Assembly: GCF_004011805.1 (NCBI RefSeq)
Contig: NZ_RCHJ01000005.1
Span: forward strand, 310,001 to 374,000
Origin: Piscinibacter defluvii
GTDB taxonomy: Bacteria; Pseudomonadota; Gammaproteobacteria; Burkholderiales; Burkholderiaceae_C
Length of the DNA: 64,000 bases
Direction of reading: 5' to 3'
Notes under the pieces: generated by a model
The model's database searches: none
What the model was told of the DNA's origin: nothing
What the model saw: the letters and a program-made list of their open reading frames with translations, nothing else
Made by a program: the position numbers and the translations under genes
Shown: positions 1-10,400 of the stretch, one piece after another
How positions within the stretch are numbered: position 1 is the stretch's first letter
Layout of the letters: every line of letters begins with the position of its first letter

Positions 1-474
1 GCGGGCGAGCAGATGCGCGTGCTCAACGGCATCTATCTCTCCACCAGCAAGCTGAACCGCCCGGCCGAGGCCGAGGCGGCGTTCGGCCGCGTGGTGGCCT
101 TCGGCATCGCGGCGCGCGAGCTCGGCGTCAAGTTCCTGTTCAACCCGAACAGCACCGAGTTCTGGTCCGACCCGAAGATCAGCGGCCCGTACACGATGTG
201 GCTGCGCCAGATCGCGCGCGAGGCCGGTACGGCCAAGGTCTGCATGGACGTCGTCGGCCACACCAGCAAGACCGGCACCGAGGCCTACAACGACGCGCTC
301 TCGCTGCGCCGTGCGACGACGATCCGCCAGCGTCTGATCGGCGAGTCGGCCGAACTCGGCAGCCGCACCAGGCCGCAAGGCATGGGCTTCCGCCAGAACC
401 TGGTGGGCAGCGGATCCGACGACGCGGTCGACGCGCTCGACCGGCGCGTCGAGTTCAAGATCGTGGCCTGCTAG
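1..474 (+). CDS. OmpA-like C-terminal domain protein, 5' end outside the window
   Basis: The open frame runs in from base 1, so the N-terminus is missing and the ATG at 13 need not be the start. The visible 157 residues hold a peptidoglycan-binding-type OmpA_C fold: the pattern [27 protein letters not shown] is the classic GHTD-x-G-x-x-x-N-x-x-LSxxRA core, and the protein ends with RRVEFKI. Such domains anchor envelope proteins to the cell wall. What precedes the domain cannot be seen. The stop codon overlaps the stop of the convergent azoreductase gene in a shared CTAG. Confidence 0.8.
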   Translation, partial: AGEQMRVLNGIYLSTSKLNRPAEAEAAFGRVVAFGIAARELGVKFLFNPNSTEFWSDPKISGPYTMWLRQIAREAGTAKVCMDVVGHTSKTGTEAYNDALSLRRATTIRQRLIGESAELGSRTRPQGMGFRQNLVGSGSDDAVDALDRRVEFKIVAC

Positions 475-1091
475 GCCGCGACCGCGAGCGCCTCGCCCGT
501 CAGTTCGGCGATGCGCTCGCGCGCCGCGGCGAGCGCGGCCCGTTCGGCCTCCGGTCCCATCGACAGGCCCTCGGCGTACACCGGCACCACGTCGGTCATG
601 CCGAGGAAGCCGAGCACCGAGCGCAGGTAGGGCAGCTGCGTGTCGGCCGGCGTGTCGCGGTAGACGCCGCCGCGCGCCAGCACCAGGTAGACCTGCTTGC
701 CCGTCAGCAGGCCCTCGGGCCCGTTCTCGGTGTAGCGGAAGGTCACGCGGGCACGCGCCACCGCGTCGATCCAGTTCTTCAGGCCGGCGGGCACGCCGAG
801 GTTGTACATCGGCACGCCGAGCACCAGCACGTCGGCCGCCTGCAGCTCGGCGATCAGTGCGTCGTCGAGCGCGACGCGCTCGCGCTGCTGCGGCGTGCGC
901 TGCGGCTCGGGTGTGAAGAGCGCCTGCAGCGTCGCCTCGTCGAGCGCGGGGTGCGGCGTAGCGGCCAGGTCGCGCACGGTCAGCGTCGCGCCGGGATGGC
1001 GCTCGCGCAGCGCGGCGACCAGCTCGCCGGCCAGGAGCGTGGAGACGGAGCCGTCGCGCCGTGCACTGGCATTGATCTGCAGGATGTTCAT
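471..1091 (-). CDS. azoR: FMN-dependent NADH-azoreductase
   Basis: The 206-residue product matches AzoR in length and layout. An N-terminal flavodoxin-like strand-turn ([17 protein letters not shown]) binds the FMN phosphate, followed by the family motif [21 protein letters not shown] and [11 protein letters not shown]. AzoR reduces azo bonds and quinones with NAD(P)H in the cytoplasm. The start at 1091 begins directly with the flavin fold; the same frame stays open far upstream but carries no domain there. A LysR-type regulator is divergent across about 100 bases, which suggests it controls this gene, as is common for azoR and quinone reductases. Confidence 0.88.
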   Translation of the reverse strand: MNILQINASARRDGSVSTLLAGELVAALRERHPGATLTVRDLAATPHPALDEATLQALFTPEPQRTPQQRERVALDDALIAELQAADVLVLGVPMYNLGVPAGLKNWIDAVARARVTFRYTENGPEGLLTGKQVYLVLARGGVYRDTPADTQLPYLRSVLGFLGMTDVVPVYAEGLSMGPEAERAALAAARERIAELTGEALAVAA

Positions 1092-1190
1092 CGCGGGTTC
1101 TCGTGGAGTTCGGTGGTGCAGCAAATCTAGGTGCGCCCCGGCGCCGCGAGAAGAGCGCGTGCTGGATATGATCGTTGCGCCGGTGGAACG
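1092..1190. promoter_or_regulatory. Divergent intergenic region between azoR and its LysR regulator
   Basis: These 99 bases separate two divergent starts and must hold both promoters and any LysR operator. I see no convincing sigma-70 hexamer pair. The arrangement itself, a LysR gene facing its target, is the usual autoregulated layout. Confidence 0.45.
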
Positions 1191-2141
1191 ATGACCCTCG
1201 ACCCGAACGACCTGCTGCTGTTCGCCCGCATCGCCGAGGCCGGCAGCCTGAGCGCGGCCGCGCTGCGCCTGTCGCTGCCGAAGTCGACCGTGTCGCGCCG
1301 CCTGTCGGCGCTCGAGGCGCAGCTCGGCGAGCGGCTGATCCAGCGCACCACGCGACGTCTGACGCTCACCGACATCGGCCATGCCGTGCTCGAGCACGCG
1401 CGCCAGGTGGTCGACGAGACCGAGGCCGCCGCCGCGCTCGCGCAGCACCGCCAGGCGCAGCCCAGCGGCCGGCTGCGTGTCTCCATGCCGGCCGACTTCG
1501 CCACCACCGTGCTGGGCCCGCTGCTGGCGCGCTTCGTCCAGGAGCATCCGGCGATCGCGCTCGAGCTCGACCTCTCGCCGCGCCGCGTCGACCTGATCGG
1601 CGAGAACTTCGACCTCGCACTGCGCATGGGCGACCTGGCCGACGACGCGACGCTCGCCGCACGCCGCATCGCCACGTTCTCGAACGGCCTGTACGCCTCG
1701 CCGGCCTACCTGAAGCGGCGCGGCCGGCCGCGTGATCCCGAGGCGCTGCTGGTGCACGACACGCTGCGCATCCTGACGCGCTCGGGCGAGCCGGCGCCGT
1801 GGGTCCTGAGCCGCGGCGGCGAGCGGCGCGAACTCGCACCGCCGGCACGCGCCACCGCCAACGCACCCGACCTGCTGACGCTGCTGGCGCGCCAGGGGGC
1901 CGGCATCACCGCGGTGGCGGACCATTTCGCCGAGCCGCACGTCTTGGCCGGCGAACTGGTGCCGGTGCTGCCCGACTGGGACCTGCCCGGCGCGCCGGCC
2001 TGGGCCGTGTTCCCGGGACGGCGCCTGATGCCGGCGCGCACGCGTGTCTTCCTCGACGCGCTGGCGGCCGAGTTCGTCGGCCCGCGCTGCGCCGCGCAGC
2101 AGGCCAGGACCGCCCGGATGCGCGGGGCGGCCGCGCGCTGA
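1191..2141 (+). CDS. LysR-family transcriptional regulator
   Basis: The 316-residue protein has an N-terminal winged helix-turn-helix ([35 protein letters not shown], about residues 8-45, broken here only by normal family variation) and a C-terminal periplasmic-binding-like effector domain, as in the CrgA/DsdC-like subgroup. The ATG at 1191 places the helix-turn-helix at the usual distance from the N-terminus; an upstream in-frame start at 1131 would overlap the promoter. It probably regulates the divergent azoreductase gene. The effector is unknown. Its stop codon abuts the palindromic element that follows. Confidence 0.88.
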   Translation: MTLDPNDLLLFARIAEAGSLSAAALRLSLPKSTVSRRLSALEAQLGERLIQRTTRRLTLTDIGHAVLEHARQVVDETEAAAALAQHRQAQPSGRLRVSMPADFATTVLGPLLARFVQEHPAIALELDLSPRRVDLIGENFDLALRMGDLADDATLAARRIATFSNGLYASPAYLKRRGRPRDPEALLVHDTLRILTRSGEPAPWVLSRGGERRELAPPARATANAPDLLTLLARQGAGITAVADHFAEPHVLAGELVPVLPDWDLPGAPAWAVFPGRRLMPARTRVFLDALAAEFVGPRCAAQQARTARMRGAAAR

Positions 2142-2409
2142 GAAGGTGTGAGAGAACCCAGCATGCCCGCGTTGCCCCCGAGATCGCGCCCAATCGAGGC
2201 GCAAAGCGCAGACGTGTCGGGTGACACGTCGAGCATTTGCAACGACGAGTGGACGCGATCCCGGGGGCAACCCGCAGGGCCGGGGTACCCAAGGGCCCTG
2301 GGCCGCGTTGCGTCACTGGCCCAGACGGCCAGTCTGGGCGGCGTGCCGCGTCTTGCCCAGGGCCCTTGGCCACCCCGGCGCGGGCATGCTGGGTTCTCTC
2401 ACACCTTCT
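2141..2409. repeat. 269-bp palindromic element with 31-bp perfect terminal inverted repeats
   Basis: Bases 2141-2171 and 2379-2409 are perfect reverse complements of each other (31 of 31), beginning AGAAGGTGTGAGAGAACCCA. Inside lie a second perfect 15-bp inverted pair (2289-2303 with 2355-2369, core AAGGGCCCTGGGC), an 8-bp hairpin (2211-2218 with 2223-2230, GACGTGTC/GACACGTC) and a central hairpin (2320-2326 with 2332-2338, CCCAGAC/GTCTGGG). No credible gene is inside. The element begins on the last base of the LysR stop codon and ends about 50 bases before the next gene. It resembles a miniature non-autonomous mobile element or an intergenic palindromic repeat. No target-site duplication is clear. 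Confidence 0.8.
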
Positions 2410-2459
2410 GAGCCGGCTCGAAGCGGTGCCACAATCGGCTCACGCCCGAGGATCCGGCC

Positions 2460-3686
2460 TTGCTCGACATCGAAGCCCCGAACGTCGACTCCGCGCGCAT
2501 GCGACGCGCGGGCAAGGAACTGCTGTCGCTCGCGCTGATGGACTCGCGCAACCACACGCTGCGCTGGATCGCCGCCTACGAGCGCGCGCTCGGCGCCGCG
2601 GCGATGCAGGTGCCGCAGCAGCCCGAGCTGAGCCCGCCGCTGTGGGAACTCGGCCATGCCGGCTGGTTCCAGGAGCGCTGGATCGCGCGCAACGTGCAGC
2701 GCCAGCGCGGTGCGCGCTGCGACCCGTCGCAGCCGCGCCTGGCCTCTATCCTCGCCGAGGCCGACCGCTGCTTCGACGACGCGCAGGTCGGCCATGCACA
2801 GCGCTGGACGCTGGCGCTGCCCGAGCTGCAGGCGATCCGCCAGTACCTCGTCGACACGCTCGAGACCACGCTCGAGCTGCTCGACAACTCGCCCGATGAC
2901 GACGACGAGGCGCTGTACTTCTACCGCCTCGCGCTGTTCCACGAGGACATGCTGGGCGAGAAGTTCGCCCACATGTCGCAGACGCTCGGCTTCGATGCCG
3001 GGCTGCTCGGTTCGCCGGCCGCGGTCAATGCGCGCGAGCCGCTGCTGTTCCCGGCCACCGTCTGGCCCATGGGCTGCGAGCCCGGCGGCTTCGTGTTCGA
3101 CAACGAGAAATGGGTGCACGACGTGCCGATCCCGGAGTTCGAGATCGACGCGCAGCCGGTCAGCTGGGGCCAGTACGCCGAGTTCGTCGAGGACGGCGGC
3201 TACGACCGCAGCGAGCTGTGGCACCCGCAGGGCTGGGAGCTGCTGCAGCGCGAGGGCCGGCGCTGTCCGCGCCATGTCGACCAGATCCGCCACGGCGTGC
3301 TGCAGCAGCGCCTGGGCCGGCTGACGCGCGTGCCGCAGGCGCAGCCGGCGCTGCATGTCGGCTGGTACGAGGCCGATGCCTGGTGCCGCTGGGCCGGGCG
3401 GCGCCTGCCCGCCGAACCCGAATGGGAGGCGGCCGCGCACCTCGGGGCCAGCCGCGGCTTCCGCTGGGGCGATGTGTGGGAGTGGACGGCCAGCAGCTTC
3501 GAGCCCTACCGCGGCTTCGCGCCCGGGCCGCAGCGCGACTATTCGCAGCCCGCCTTCGGCACGCACAAGGTGCTGCGCGGGGCCTCCTTCGCGACGCGCG
3601 GCCGCATGCGCAGCGCCAAGTTCCGCGCCTTCGCCCTGCCCGAGGCCGACCACCTGTTCTGCGGCTTCCGCAGCTGCGCCCTCTAG
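2460..3686 (+). CDS. EgtB/SenA-like non-haem iron C-S (or C-Se) bond-forming enzyme
   Basis: The 408-residue protein has the two-domain EgtB architecture: an N-terminal DinB_2 helical domain and a C-terminal formylglycine-generating-enzyme-like domain (FEIDAQPVSWGQYAEFVEDGG to VLRGASFATRGRMRS and CGFRS at the end). The N-terminal stretch SLALMDSRNHTLRW resembles the selenoneine synthase SenA branch, which joins selenosugar to hercynine. EgtB-type enzymes bind iron with three histidines, one plus an HxxxH pair. Here His66 (LGHAGWF) and His161 (FHEDM) are present, but the last ligand position is Leu165 (HEDMLGE). Neither egtD nor senB/senC lies next to it. TTG at 2460 is chosen because a GAGG precedes it; Met14 is an alternative start. 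Confidence 0.7.
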   Translation: MLDIEAPNVDSARMRRAGKELLSLALMDSRNHTLRWIAAYERALGAAAMQVPQQPELSPPLWELGHAGWFQERWIARNVQRQRGARCDPSQPRLASILAEADRCFDDAQVGHAQRWTLALPELQAIRQYLVDTLETTLELLDNSPDDDDEALYFYRLALFHEDMLGEKFAHMSQTLGFDAGLLGSPAAVNAREPLLFPATVWPMGCEPGGFVFDNEKWVHDVPIPEFEIDAQPVSWGQYAEFVEDGGYDRSELWHPQGWELLQREGRRCPRHVDQIRHGVLQQRLGRLTRVPQAQPALHVGWYEADAWCRWAGRRLPAEPEWEAAAHLGASRGFRWGDVWEWTASSFEPYRGFAPGPQRDYSQPAFGTHKVLRGASFATRGRMRSAKFRAFALPEADHLFCGFRSCAL

Positions 3687-3754
3687 GAACCGGCGCGGCC
3701 CATCCGTCCAGACCTCCCGACAGCGGAGCGCGCCCGGGTGGCCGATAAGCAGGC

Positions 3755-5908
3755 GTGTCCCTGCTGCCTGCCTCCCACGACCCGGCCGGCGTCGCCGCCT
3801 CGGTGCTGATCGCCTTCTTCGCCGCCTACGTCGCGCTCGACCTGGCGCGCCGCGTGCGCACGCGCGACCGCGACGTCGCGCTGGCCTGGTGGATCGGCGG
3901 CTCGGTGGTGATGGGCAGCGGCGTCTGGGCCATGCACTTCATCGGCATGCTGTCGCTGGAGCTGCCGGTCCGGCTCGGCTGGCGGCCGCTGCCGACCGCG
4001 CTGTCCTGGCTCGCCGCGGTGGCGGCCTCGGCGGTCGCGCTCGGCCTGGCGGCGCGCGGCGGCCTGACCCGCATCCGGCTCTTGTTCGGCTCGTGCGCGA
4101 TGGCCGCGGGCATCAGCGGCATGCACTACGTCGGCATGGCGGCGCTCGAACTCGAGCCCGGAATCCGCTGGAACGGCGAGCTGGTGCTGCTGTCGGTGGT
4201 CGTCGCGCTCGGCGCCTCGGCGGCATCGCTGAGCGTGTTCTGCCGCCTGCACCGCGACGCCGGGCCGCAGCGGCGCCGGCGCCAGCTCGGCGCGGCCGGC
4301 GTGATGGCGCTGGCCATCGTCGGCATGCACTACACCGGGATGGCGGCGGCCGGCTTCCCGGCCGACGCGCTGTGCCTGAGCGCGGACGACCTGGGCGGCC
4401 GGGGCCTCGGGCTCGGCGTCGGCCTGGCCGCCGCGGCGCTGCTGGCACTCACGCTGTTCACCTCGGTGCTGGACGCGCGCATGCAGGCCTGCACCACGCG
4501 CCTGGCGCGTTCGCTGCGCCTGAGCAACCGCCGCCTGCAGGAGGCCAACCAGGCGCTGCAGCGCCAGGCGCTGTGCGACCCGCTGACCGGGCTGCCGAAC
4601 CGCGCCTGGTTCGAGCAGCGGCTGGACGGCGTGCTGTCGCGCGGCCTGCGCACCAGCCTGCCGCCGCCGCGCCTGGCGGTGCTGTTCGTCGACCTGGACG
4701 GCTTCAAGCCGATCAACGACTCCTTCGGCCACGACGTCGGCGACCAGGTGCTGCGCCAGGTGGCGCAGCGCCTGCGCGGCGCGGCACGCCCGGGCGACAC
4801 GGTGGCGCGCGTCGGTGGCGACGAGTTCCTGCTGCTGATGGAGCCGCTGCGCGACGCGCACGAGGCGGTCGCACAGGCGCGCCGCCTGATCGAGGCGGTC
4901 ACGCGGCCGATCGAGCTGGCGCAGCGGCGCGTGCAACTGTCGTGCTCGGTCGGGATCGTGGTGCATCCGGACGAGGGCCAGGACGAACGCCTGGTCGCCC
5001 ACGCGGACGCCGCCATGTACGCCGCCAAGCGAGCCGGCGGCGCGACCTGGGCGCTGTACGAGCGCCGCATGGACGAAGGCTCGCTGGAGCAGATCGAACT
5101 GGCCAGCGACCTGCGCGGCGCGCTCGAGCGCGGCGAGCTGCTGCTGCACTACCAGCCCAAGATCGACGCGCGGCGCGGCGCGGTGTGCGGCGTCGAGGCA
5201 CTGCTACGCTGGCGCCACCCGAGCCGAGGCATGGTCAGCCCGGCACTGTTCGTGCCGCTGGCCGAGCGTTTCGGCCTGATCGGCGCGCTCGGCGCCTGGG
5301 CGATCGACGAGGCCTGCCGGCAGATGGGCGAGTGGCAGCACGCCGGCGCCCGCATCCGGGTCGCCGTCAACCTGTCGGTGCACCAGCTGCGCGAGGACGG
5401 CCTGGTCGAGCACGTGCGGCAGGCCCTGCAGCGCCATGCGCTGCCGGCCAGCCAGCTGCTGTGCGAGATCACCGAGTCGGTCGCGATGGACGACCTGGCG
5501 GCGACCCAGCGCACCTTCGACGGCCTGCGCCGGCTCGGCGTGTTCCTCGCGATCGACGACTTCGGCACCGGCTACTCCAGCCTCGCCTGCCTGCGCCAGC
5601 TGCCGGCCACGCAGCTCAAGATCGACCGCAGCTTCGTGCGCGACCTGGAGACGTGCGAGGAGGCCCGCTCGGTGGTCGACGCGGTGATCCACCTGTCGCA
5701 CCGGCTCGGCCTGGTGGTGGTGGCCGAAGGGGTCGAGACGGCCGGCCAGCGCGAGCAGCTGCAGCGCATGGGCTGCGACCAGATGCAGGGCTACCTGTTC
5801 GCGCGCCCGATGCCGGCCGACGAACTGCTCGACTGGGCGCTCGGCCATCGGGCGCAGGCGCCCGTGGCGTTTTCGCCCTCGACCGTCGGGATGCTCGACG
5901 CGGCCTGA
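3755..5908 (+). CDS. MHYT-GGDEF-EAL cyclic-di-GMP turnover protein
   Basis: This 717-residue inner-membrane protein starts with a seven-helix MHYT sensor carrying three motifs (MHFIGM, MHYVGM, MHYTGM), thought to bind a metal and sense oxygen, CO or NO. A GGDEF domain follows with an intact GGDEF at 354-358 and an RPGD inhibitory site five residues before it, then an EAL domain with EALLRW at 481, NLSVHQL, EITESVAM, DDFGTGYSS, KIDRSFV and AEGVET. Both halves therefore keep their signature residues, so it may make and degrade cyclic-di-GMP. Start is GTG at 3755 after GCAGG. It is monocistronic as far as can be seen. Confidence 0.92.
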   Translation: MSLLPASHDPAGVAASVLIAFFAAYVALDLARRVRTRDRDVALAWWIGGSVVMGSGVWAMHFIGMLSLELPVRLGWRPLPTALSWLAAVAASAVALGLAARGGLTRIRLLFGSCAMAAGISGMHYVGMAALELEPGIRWNGELVLLSVVVALGASAASLSVFCRLHRDAGPQRRRRQLGAAGVMALAIVGMHYTGMAAAGFPADALCLSADDLGGRGLGLGVGLAAAALLALTLFTSVLDARMQACTTRLARSLRLSNRRLQEANQALQRQALCDPLTGLPNRAWFEQRLDGVLSRGLRTSLPPPRLAVLFVDLDGFKPINDSFGHDVGDQVLRQVAQRLRGAARPGDTVARVGGDEFLLLMEPLRDAHEAVAQARRLIEAVTRPIELAQRRVQLSCSVGIVVHPDEGQDERLVAHADAAMYAAKRAGGATWALYERRMDEGSLEQIELASDLRGALERGELLLHYQPKIDARRGAVCGVEALLRWRHPSRGMVSPALFVPLAERFGLIGALGAWAIDEACRQMGEWQHAGARIRVAVNLSVHQLREDGLVEHVRQALQRHALPASQLLCEITESVAMDDLAATQRTFDGLRRLGVFLAIDDFGTGYSSLACLRQLPATQLKIDRSFVRDLETCEEARSVVDAVIHLSHRLGLVVVAEGVETAGQREQLQRMGCDQMQGYLFARPMPADELLDWALGHRAQAPVAFSPSTVGMLDAA

Positions 5909-6083
5909 GCGAGCCGCAGCGCGTCGCGGAGCGCGCCGCACGATGGGCGCGTCGACGGCCGGTTTGAGCTGGCTCAGCAGGGCCCGTATCGGGCACCCGG
6001 CGCGATGCGCGCACGCCGACCGCTTAAGTCCGACTTCAGCATGCCTGCCGAGCATCGGTCGTCCCCATGCCAAGGAGATTCGC

Positions 6084-7394
6084 TTGAATCCGACGACGAA
6101 CGCGCTGCTCGCAGCGGCCTGGTTCTGCCTGGCCGGCACGGTGTCGGCACAGACCGGCGCCTGGACGGCAACCCGCAACCTAGAGGGGCCGTTCGCGGCC
6201 GGCTCGATCCCCGAGCCGCCGCTGGTGGCGATGAACGCCGAGGGCCGCGCGCTGCTGGCGTGGAACGCCACCGGCATCGTGCGCTGGGCCGAGCATGTCA
6301 AGGGCGGCGGCTGGCTGCCGCGCGGCAACGTCCCGGGCGGCGGCAGCGGCGCCGGTCCGGTGGCGCTGGCGCTGGGCAACAGCGGCGCCGCCGCCGTCGC
6401 CTACACCACCGTGGCGACGCGCTACACGCCGTCGCGGCTGATGGTGTCCGTGCGTCCGGCCGCCGGCAGCTTCGGCGCCGCCGTCGAGCCCGCGCCGGGC
6501 AGCGTGGCCGGGGCGATCAAGCTCGGCATCGCATGCGACGGCAGCGTGACGCTGCTGTGGGGCGACGCGTCGGCCCTCTGGGCCAGCACGCTGGCCGGTA
6601 CCGGGCGCAGCCCCGGCGCCTGCGACGGCCAGCCGGGTGCCGGGCCGTGGAGCGCACCGGTGCAGCTGTCGAATGCGCATGTCGGCGCGGCGCTGCCGGG
6701 CTTGGTGGTCAACGATGCCGGTGCCGCCCTGGCCGTCTGGCAGCAAGGGGCGCCGGGCAACCCGAGCGCCATCGTCGCCGCCTATCGGCCCGCCGGCGGG
6801 TCCTGGGAGCCCGCGCAGACGGCCTCGGCGCCGACCGCCCGGGCGACCTGGAACCCGAAGGCCGGCCTCGACGCCACCGGCGCTGCCGCCATCGGCTACC
6901 TCGACGGCCAGGGCATGGTCGTGGTCGCGCGCACGCCGGCCGGCGCCTGGAGCGCGCCGGCCTTGGTGTCGGGCAGCCAGGCGGCCGCCTACCCGGCGTT
7001 CGCGATGAGCGCGGCAGGCGACATGCTGGTCGCCTGGCTCGCGCAGGACCCGCTGACCGGCAGCAGCGAGATCTGGGCCCGCGTCGCCGCGTCGGGCGCC
7101 GGCTGGAGCGCGGCGCGGCGGCTGTCGGCGCTGTCCGATCAGGCGGGCTGGCCAAGTGCCGCCTTCGCCGGCGACGGGTCGGTGGCCATCGTCGGCTGGA
7201 CCGACGACGCGGCCAACGTCGCCAAGGCCTCGGTCTATGCGGCCGGCACCTGGACACGCCGCAACCTGGGCACCGGCTACTGGGGCGGGCCGATGCCGGT
7301 CGCCGCCGGCGCCGCCGCCGCGGTGGCCGGCTGGGCGATGCCCAACCTCGCCAACCCCAACGCGGCGAAGCTGGTGGCGCGCGCCTGGGAGTGA
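6084..7394 (+). CDS. Secreted protein of unknown function with propeller-like repeats
   Basis: The 436-residue product begins with a signal peptide (LLAAAWFCLAGTVSA, cleavage probably after AQ). TTG at 6084 is favoured by AAGGAG seven bases upstream. The rest is a run of about 45-55-residue repeats built on small and hydrophobic residues with the recurring phrases AAAVAYTT, ALAVWQQ, GAAAIGYLDG, MLVAWLAQD and VAIVGWTDD, each followed by a tryptophan-centred strand such as GAWSAPALVS. This looks like a beta-propeller of the BNR or sialidase-like kind, but no catalytic aspartate box is evident. No function is assigned. Confidence 0.75.
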   Translation: MNPTTNALLAAAWFCLAGTVSAQTGAWTATRNLEGPFAAGSIPEPPLVAMNAEGRALLAWNATGIVRWAEHVKGGGWLPRGNVPGGGSGAGPVALALGNSGAAAVAYTTVATRYTPSRLMVSVRPAAGSFGAAVEPAPGSVAGAIKLGIACDGSVTLLWGDASALWASTLAGTGRSPGACDGQPGAGPWSAPVQLSNAHVGAALPGLVVNDAGAALAVWQQGAPGNPSAIVAAYRPAGGSWEPAQTASAPTARATWNPKAGLDATGAAAIGYLDGQGMVVVARTPAGAWSAPALVSGSQAAAYPAFAMSAAGDMLVAWLAQDPLTGSSEIWARVAASGAGWSAARRLSALSDQAGWPSAAFAGDGSVAIVGWTDDAANVAKASVYAAGTWTRRNLGTGYWGGPMPVAAGAAAAVAGWAMPNLANPNAAKLVARAWE

Positions 7395-7422
7395 GCCGTG
7401 CGCGGGCGCGCGGCGACCGGGC

Positions 7423-10400
7423 TCAGTCCCCGCGACGCGCCGCCAGCGCCAGCAGCGCCGCGTTGGCCGGATTGCGCTCGAGGAAACCAGCGCGGAATTC
7501 GGCCGGCACGCGGTGCTGCGCCGTCTGCGAGACCCACGCCAGCCCGGCGCGCAGCGCGGCCCGCGCCGCGCTGTCGTCGTGCGCCGCGGCGAATGCCCGC
7601 GCCGCGGCCAGCCAGGGTTCGACGATGTAGGGCCCGGTGTAGGCGTGGTGCGCCACGCCCTCGAGCACCGCGCGGGCCTCGTGCGCGGCACGTGCCGGAT
7701 CGACGGCCGCGGCGATCTCGGCGGCGCGCACCCGCGTCGCCAGGCGGACGCCGCCATGCCCGAGGCGCGTGGCGCGTTCGGCCACGTCGTCCAGCAGCGC
7801 CAGGCCGGCCTCGGGTGCCAGGTCGAGCGCGTGCTCCACCTCGATCAGCATGCGGAAGGTGGTGCGCGCGCCGTCGGGCAGCAGCGCCAGCGCCTCGCGC
7901 AGCAGCGCCGGGTCGTGCCGACCGGCGGCCTTGGCCTGGTGGTGGCGCTGCAGCAGCGCGCCGGCGCGCACGGTGGTGGGCAGGTTGTCCTGGGTGTCCA
8001 GCGGCCGCAGCGCCTGGTGCACACGCTGCCACTGGCCCAGGTGGCGCCAGCACGAGGCCTCGTAGAGCGCCAGGAACAGCAGCGCCGAGGGCTGGTGCAC
8101 CGCCAGCAGCTCGCGCGCCTCGGCCAGGCGCTGCAGCGCCTCGTCGAAGCGGCCGAGCGTGGTGTTGCAGGCGCCCAGCGTGCCCAGCACCGGGCCGCGC
8201 GCAGCGGCGTCCTCGTCGTGCTGGCCGTAGCCGCGCAGCGCCTGCAGCAGGTGCTCGCGGGCGTGCAGCGAGTCGCCCTGGAACAGGTAGTTGGCCGCCA
8301 GGTCGCGGTGCGCGTCGGCCAGCTTGACGTGCCGGCCGGCGCGTTCGTAGCAGGCCGCGGCAGCGGCATGGTGCACACGCGCCTCCTCGAGCCGGCCGTC
8401 GGAGTCGCGGATCTGCGCCAGCACCGCGTGCAGCTCGCCGCGCTCGTCGTCGCTGCCCTGCGCGTCGAACCAGGCGCGGCAGGCCTCGGCATGCTCGGCC
8501 GCCTCGTCGAGCCGGTCCTGGATTGCCAGGCTGGCCGCCAGGCGCAGGCGGCAGCGTGCGATCAGCGCCGCGTCGCCGAGACCGACGCTGCGCTGCAGCG
8601 CCTCGCGCAGCGCGGCCTCGGCGCTCTCCGGCGCGTCGCGCAGCTCGGCCAGGTGGGCGCGCCAGAGCTGCGCCGCGATCGCCTGCGCCGGCGTGGCGGC
8701 GAGCGCGTCGAGCCGGTCGCAGCGCGCGTCGCCGCTGGCCGCCTCGTGGTCGACCCCGGCGCTGATGCGCGCCGCCCGCAGCGCGCTCTCGAAGGCGGCT
8801 GCGGCCTCGCCGCGCTGCGCCTCCAGCGCCGCGCGCTGCTCGAGGAAGCCCATCGCCTCGCGCAGGCGCAGCGCCTGCTCGGAACGCGCTGCGGCGCGGC
8901 CCAGCCAGTCGATGGCCGCGGTGTCGCGCCCGGCCTCGAGGTAGTGCTGCGCGATGCGCGCCGGCTCGCCACCGTGCGCCGCCAGCCAGTCGCCCACGCT
9001 GCCGTGCAGGTGGCGCGCGATCGCCGCCGGCAGGCTGCGCTGCACCGCGTCGAACACCAGGTCGTGCGCGAACTGCTCGCCCTTGAGCACCTGGGCCGCC
9101 TCGAGTTCGTTCAGCGCATCGGCCAGCAGCACCGCCGGCGTCTGCAGTGTGGCCTCGGCCAGCGCGATGTCGAAGTCGACGCCGGCGATCGCGGCCACGC
9201 GCGCCAGCGCCAGCGCACCGACCGAGAGCTGTCCGATGCGCCGGTCGATCAGCCGGTCGATCGAGGGCGGGCGCGGCAGGCTGTCGGCCAGCTGCGGCAA
9301 GGTCTCGTCGACCCAGGCCTGCTTGAGCGTCTCCAGCACGAACAGCGGGTTGCCGCCGGTGCGCCGGTGCAGCGCCGGCGCGACCGCCGCCGCGTCGATG
9401 CCGAGACCGAGCTGGTCGACCAGTTCGGCGACGGCCTCGGGTGTCAGCGGCGCCACCGGCACCGGGGCGAGCAGGGCCGCATCCGCCAGTGTGTTCTCGA
9501 GCGAGCGCAGCGCGCTGCCGGCCTCGGCCGGGCGGTAGGCCAGGGCCCAGCGCACGCCGCTCGCGGGATCGGCCAGCAGCGCCAGCAATTCCAGGCTGGC
9601 GGGGTCGGCGAAGTGCAGGTCGTCGAGCGCCAGGCCGTCGAGCGCGGGCAGCATTCGCAGCAGCTCCAGCACCGCCTGCTGCAGCGGGGTCGCCTGCGCC
9701 TCGCCGGGCGTGGCGGCGGCGCCGGCGAACTCCGGCAGCACGCGGCCGAGCTGGGCCCGCGTGCCGGGCGCCGGCGTCACGCCGGGGGCGCGCTGCAGCA
9801 GCTGGCGCAGCAGGCGTGCGATGGTGGCGAAGGGCACGCCGGCGTCGCCCGGGCGCGCCGCGGCCAGCACCACGGCGGGCGAGGCCTCGGCCAGCTCGGC
9901 CAGCAGCCGGCTCTTGCCCATGCCGGCTTCGCCGATCACGGCGGCGACCAGCGCGCCCTCCCAGGCCTGGCGCAGCCGGCGCTGCTCGGCCGCGCGGCCG
10001 ACCAGCCGCGGTGGCCGCAGCACGCTGGAGGGCAGCACGCGGCGCGGCGCGGCCGGGCCGGCCTGGGCCTGGCGCAGGGTGTCGCGCAGCGCCAGCGTGG
10101 CGGCCGAGGGGCGCACGCCGAGCTCGCGCCGCAGCAGCTGTTCGCAGTGCTCGAAGGCGGCCAGCGCGGCGGCGCGGTCGCCGCCCAGGTAGTGCAGGCG
10201 CATGACACGCTGGTGCGCCTCCTCGGAGAGCGGGTCGCGCTCGAGCAGCTGCAGCGCCGGCACCAGCGCGGCAGCCGGGTCGCGCGCCTCCTCCAGCGTG
10301 CGGGCCGCCTCGCGCAGCGTCTCCAGCGTGCGTGCACGGCGCGTCTCGCGCTCGCGGCGCAGCCAGTCGGCCAGCTCGGGCGAGGCGGGCAGGGCGAGCG

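Noticed and set aside
471-474. Shared CTAG of convergent stop codons, also at 46275-46278
   Set aside because: Overlapping convergent stops are common in dense genomes; nothing suggests special regulation.
1131-1190. Upstream start for the LysR gene at 1131
   Set aside because: It would add 20 residues rich in Arg, Ala and Gly before the helix-turn-helix and would cover much of the divergent promoter region.
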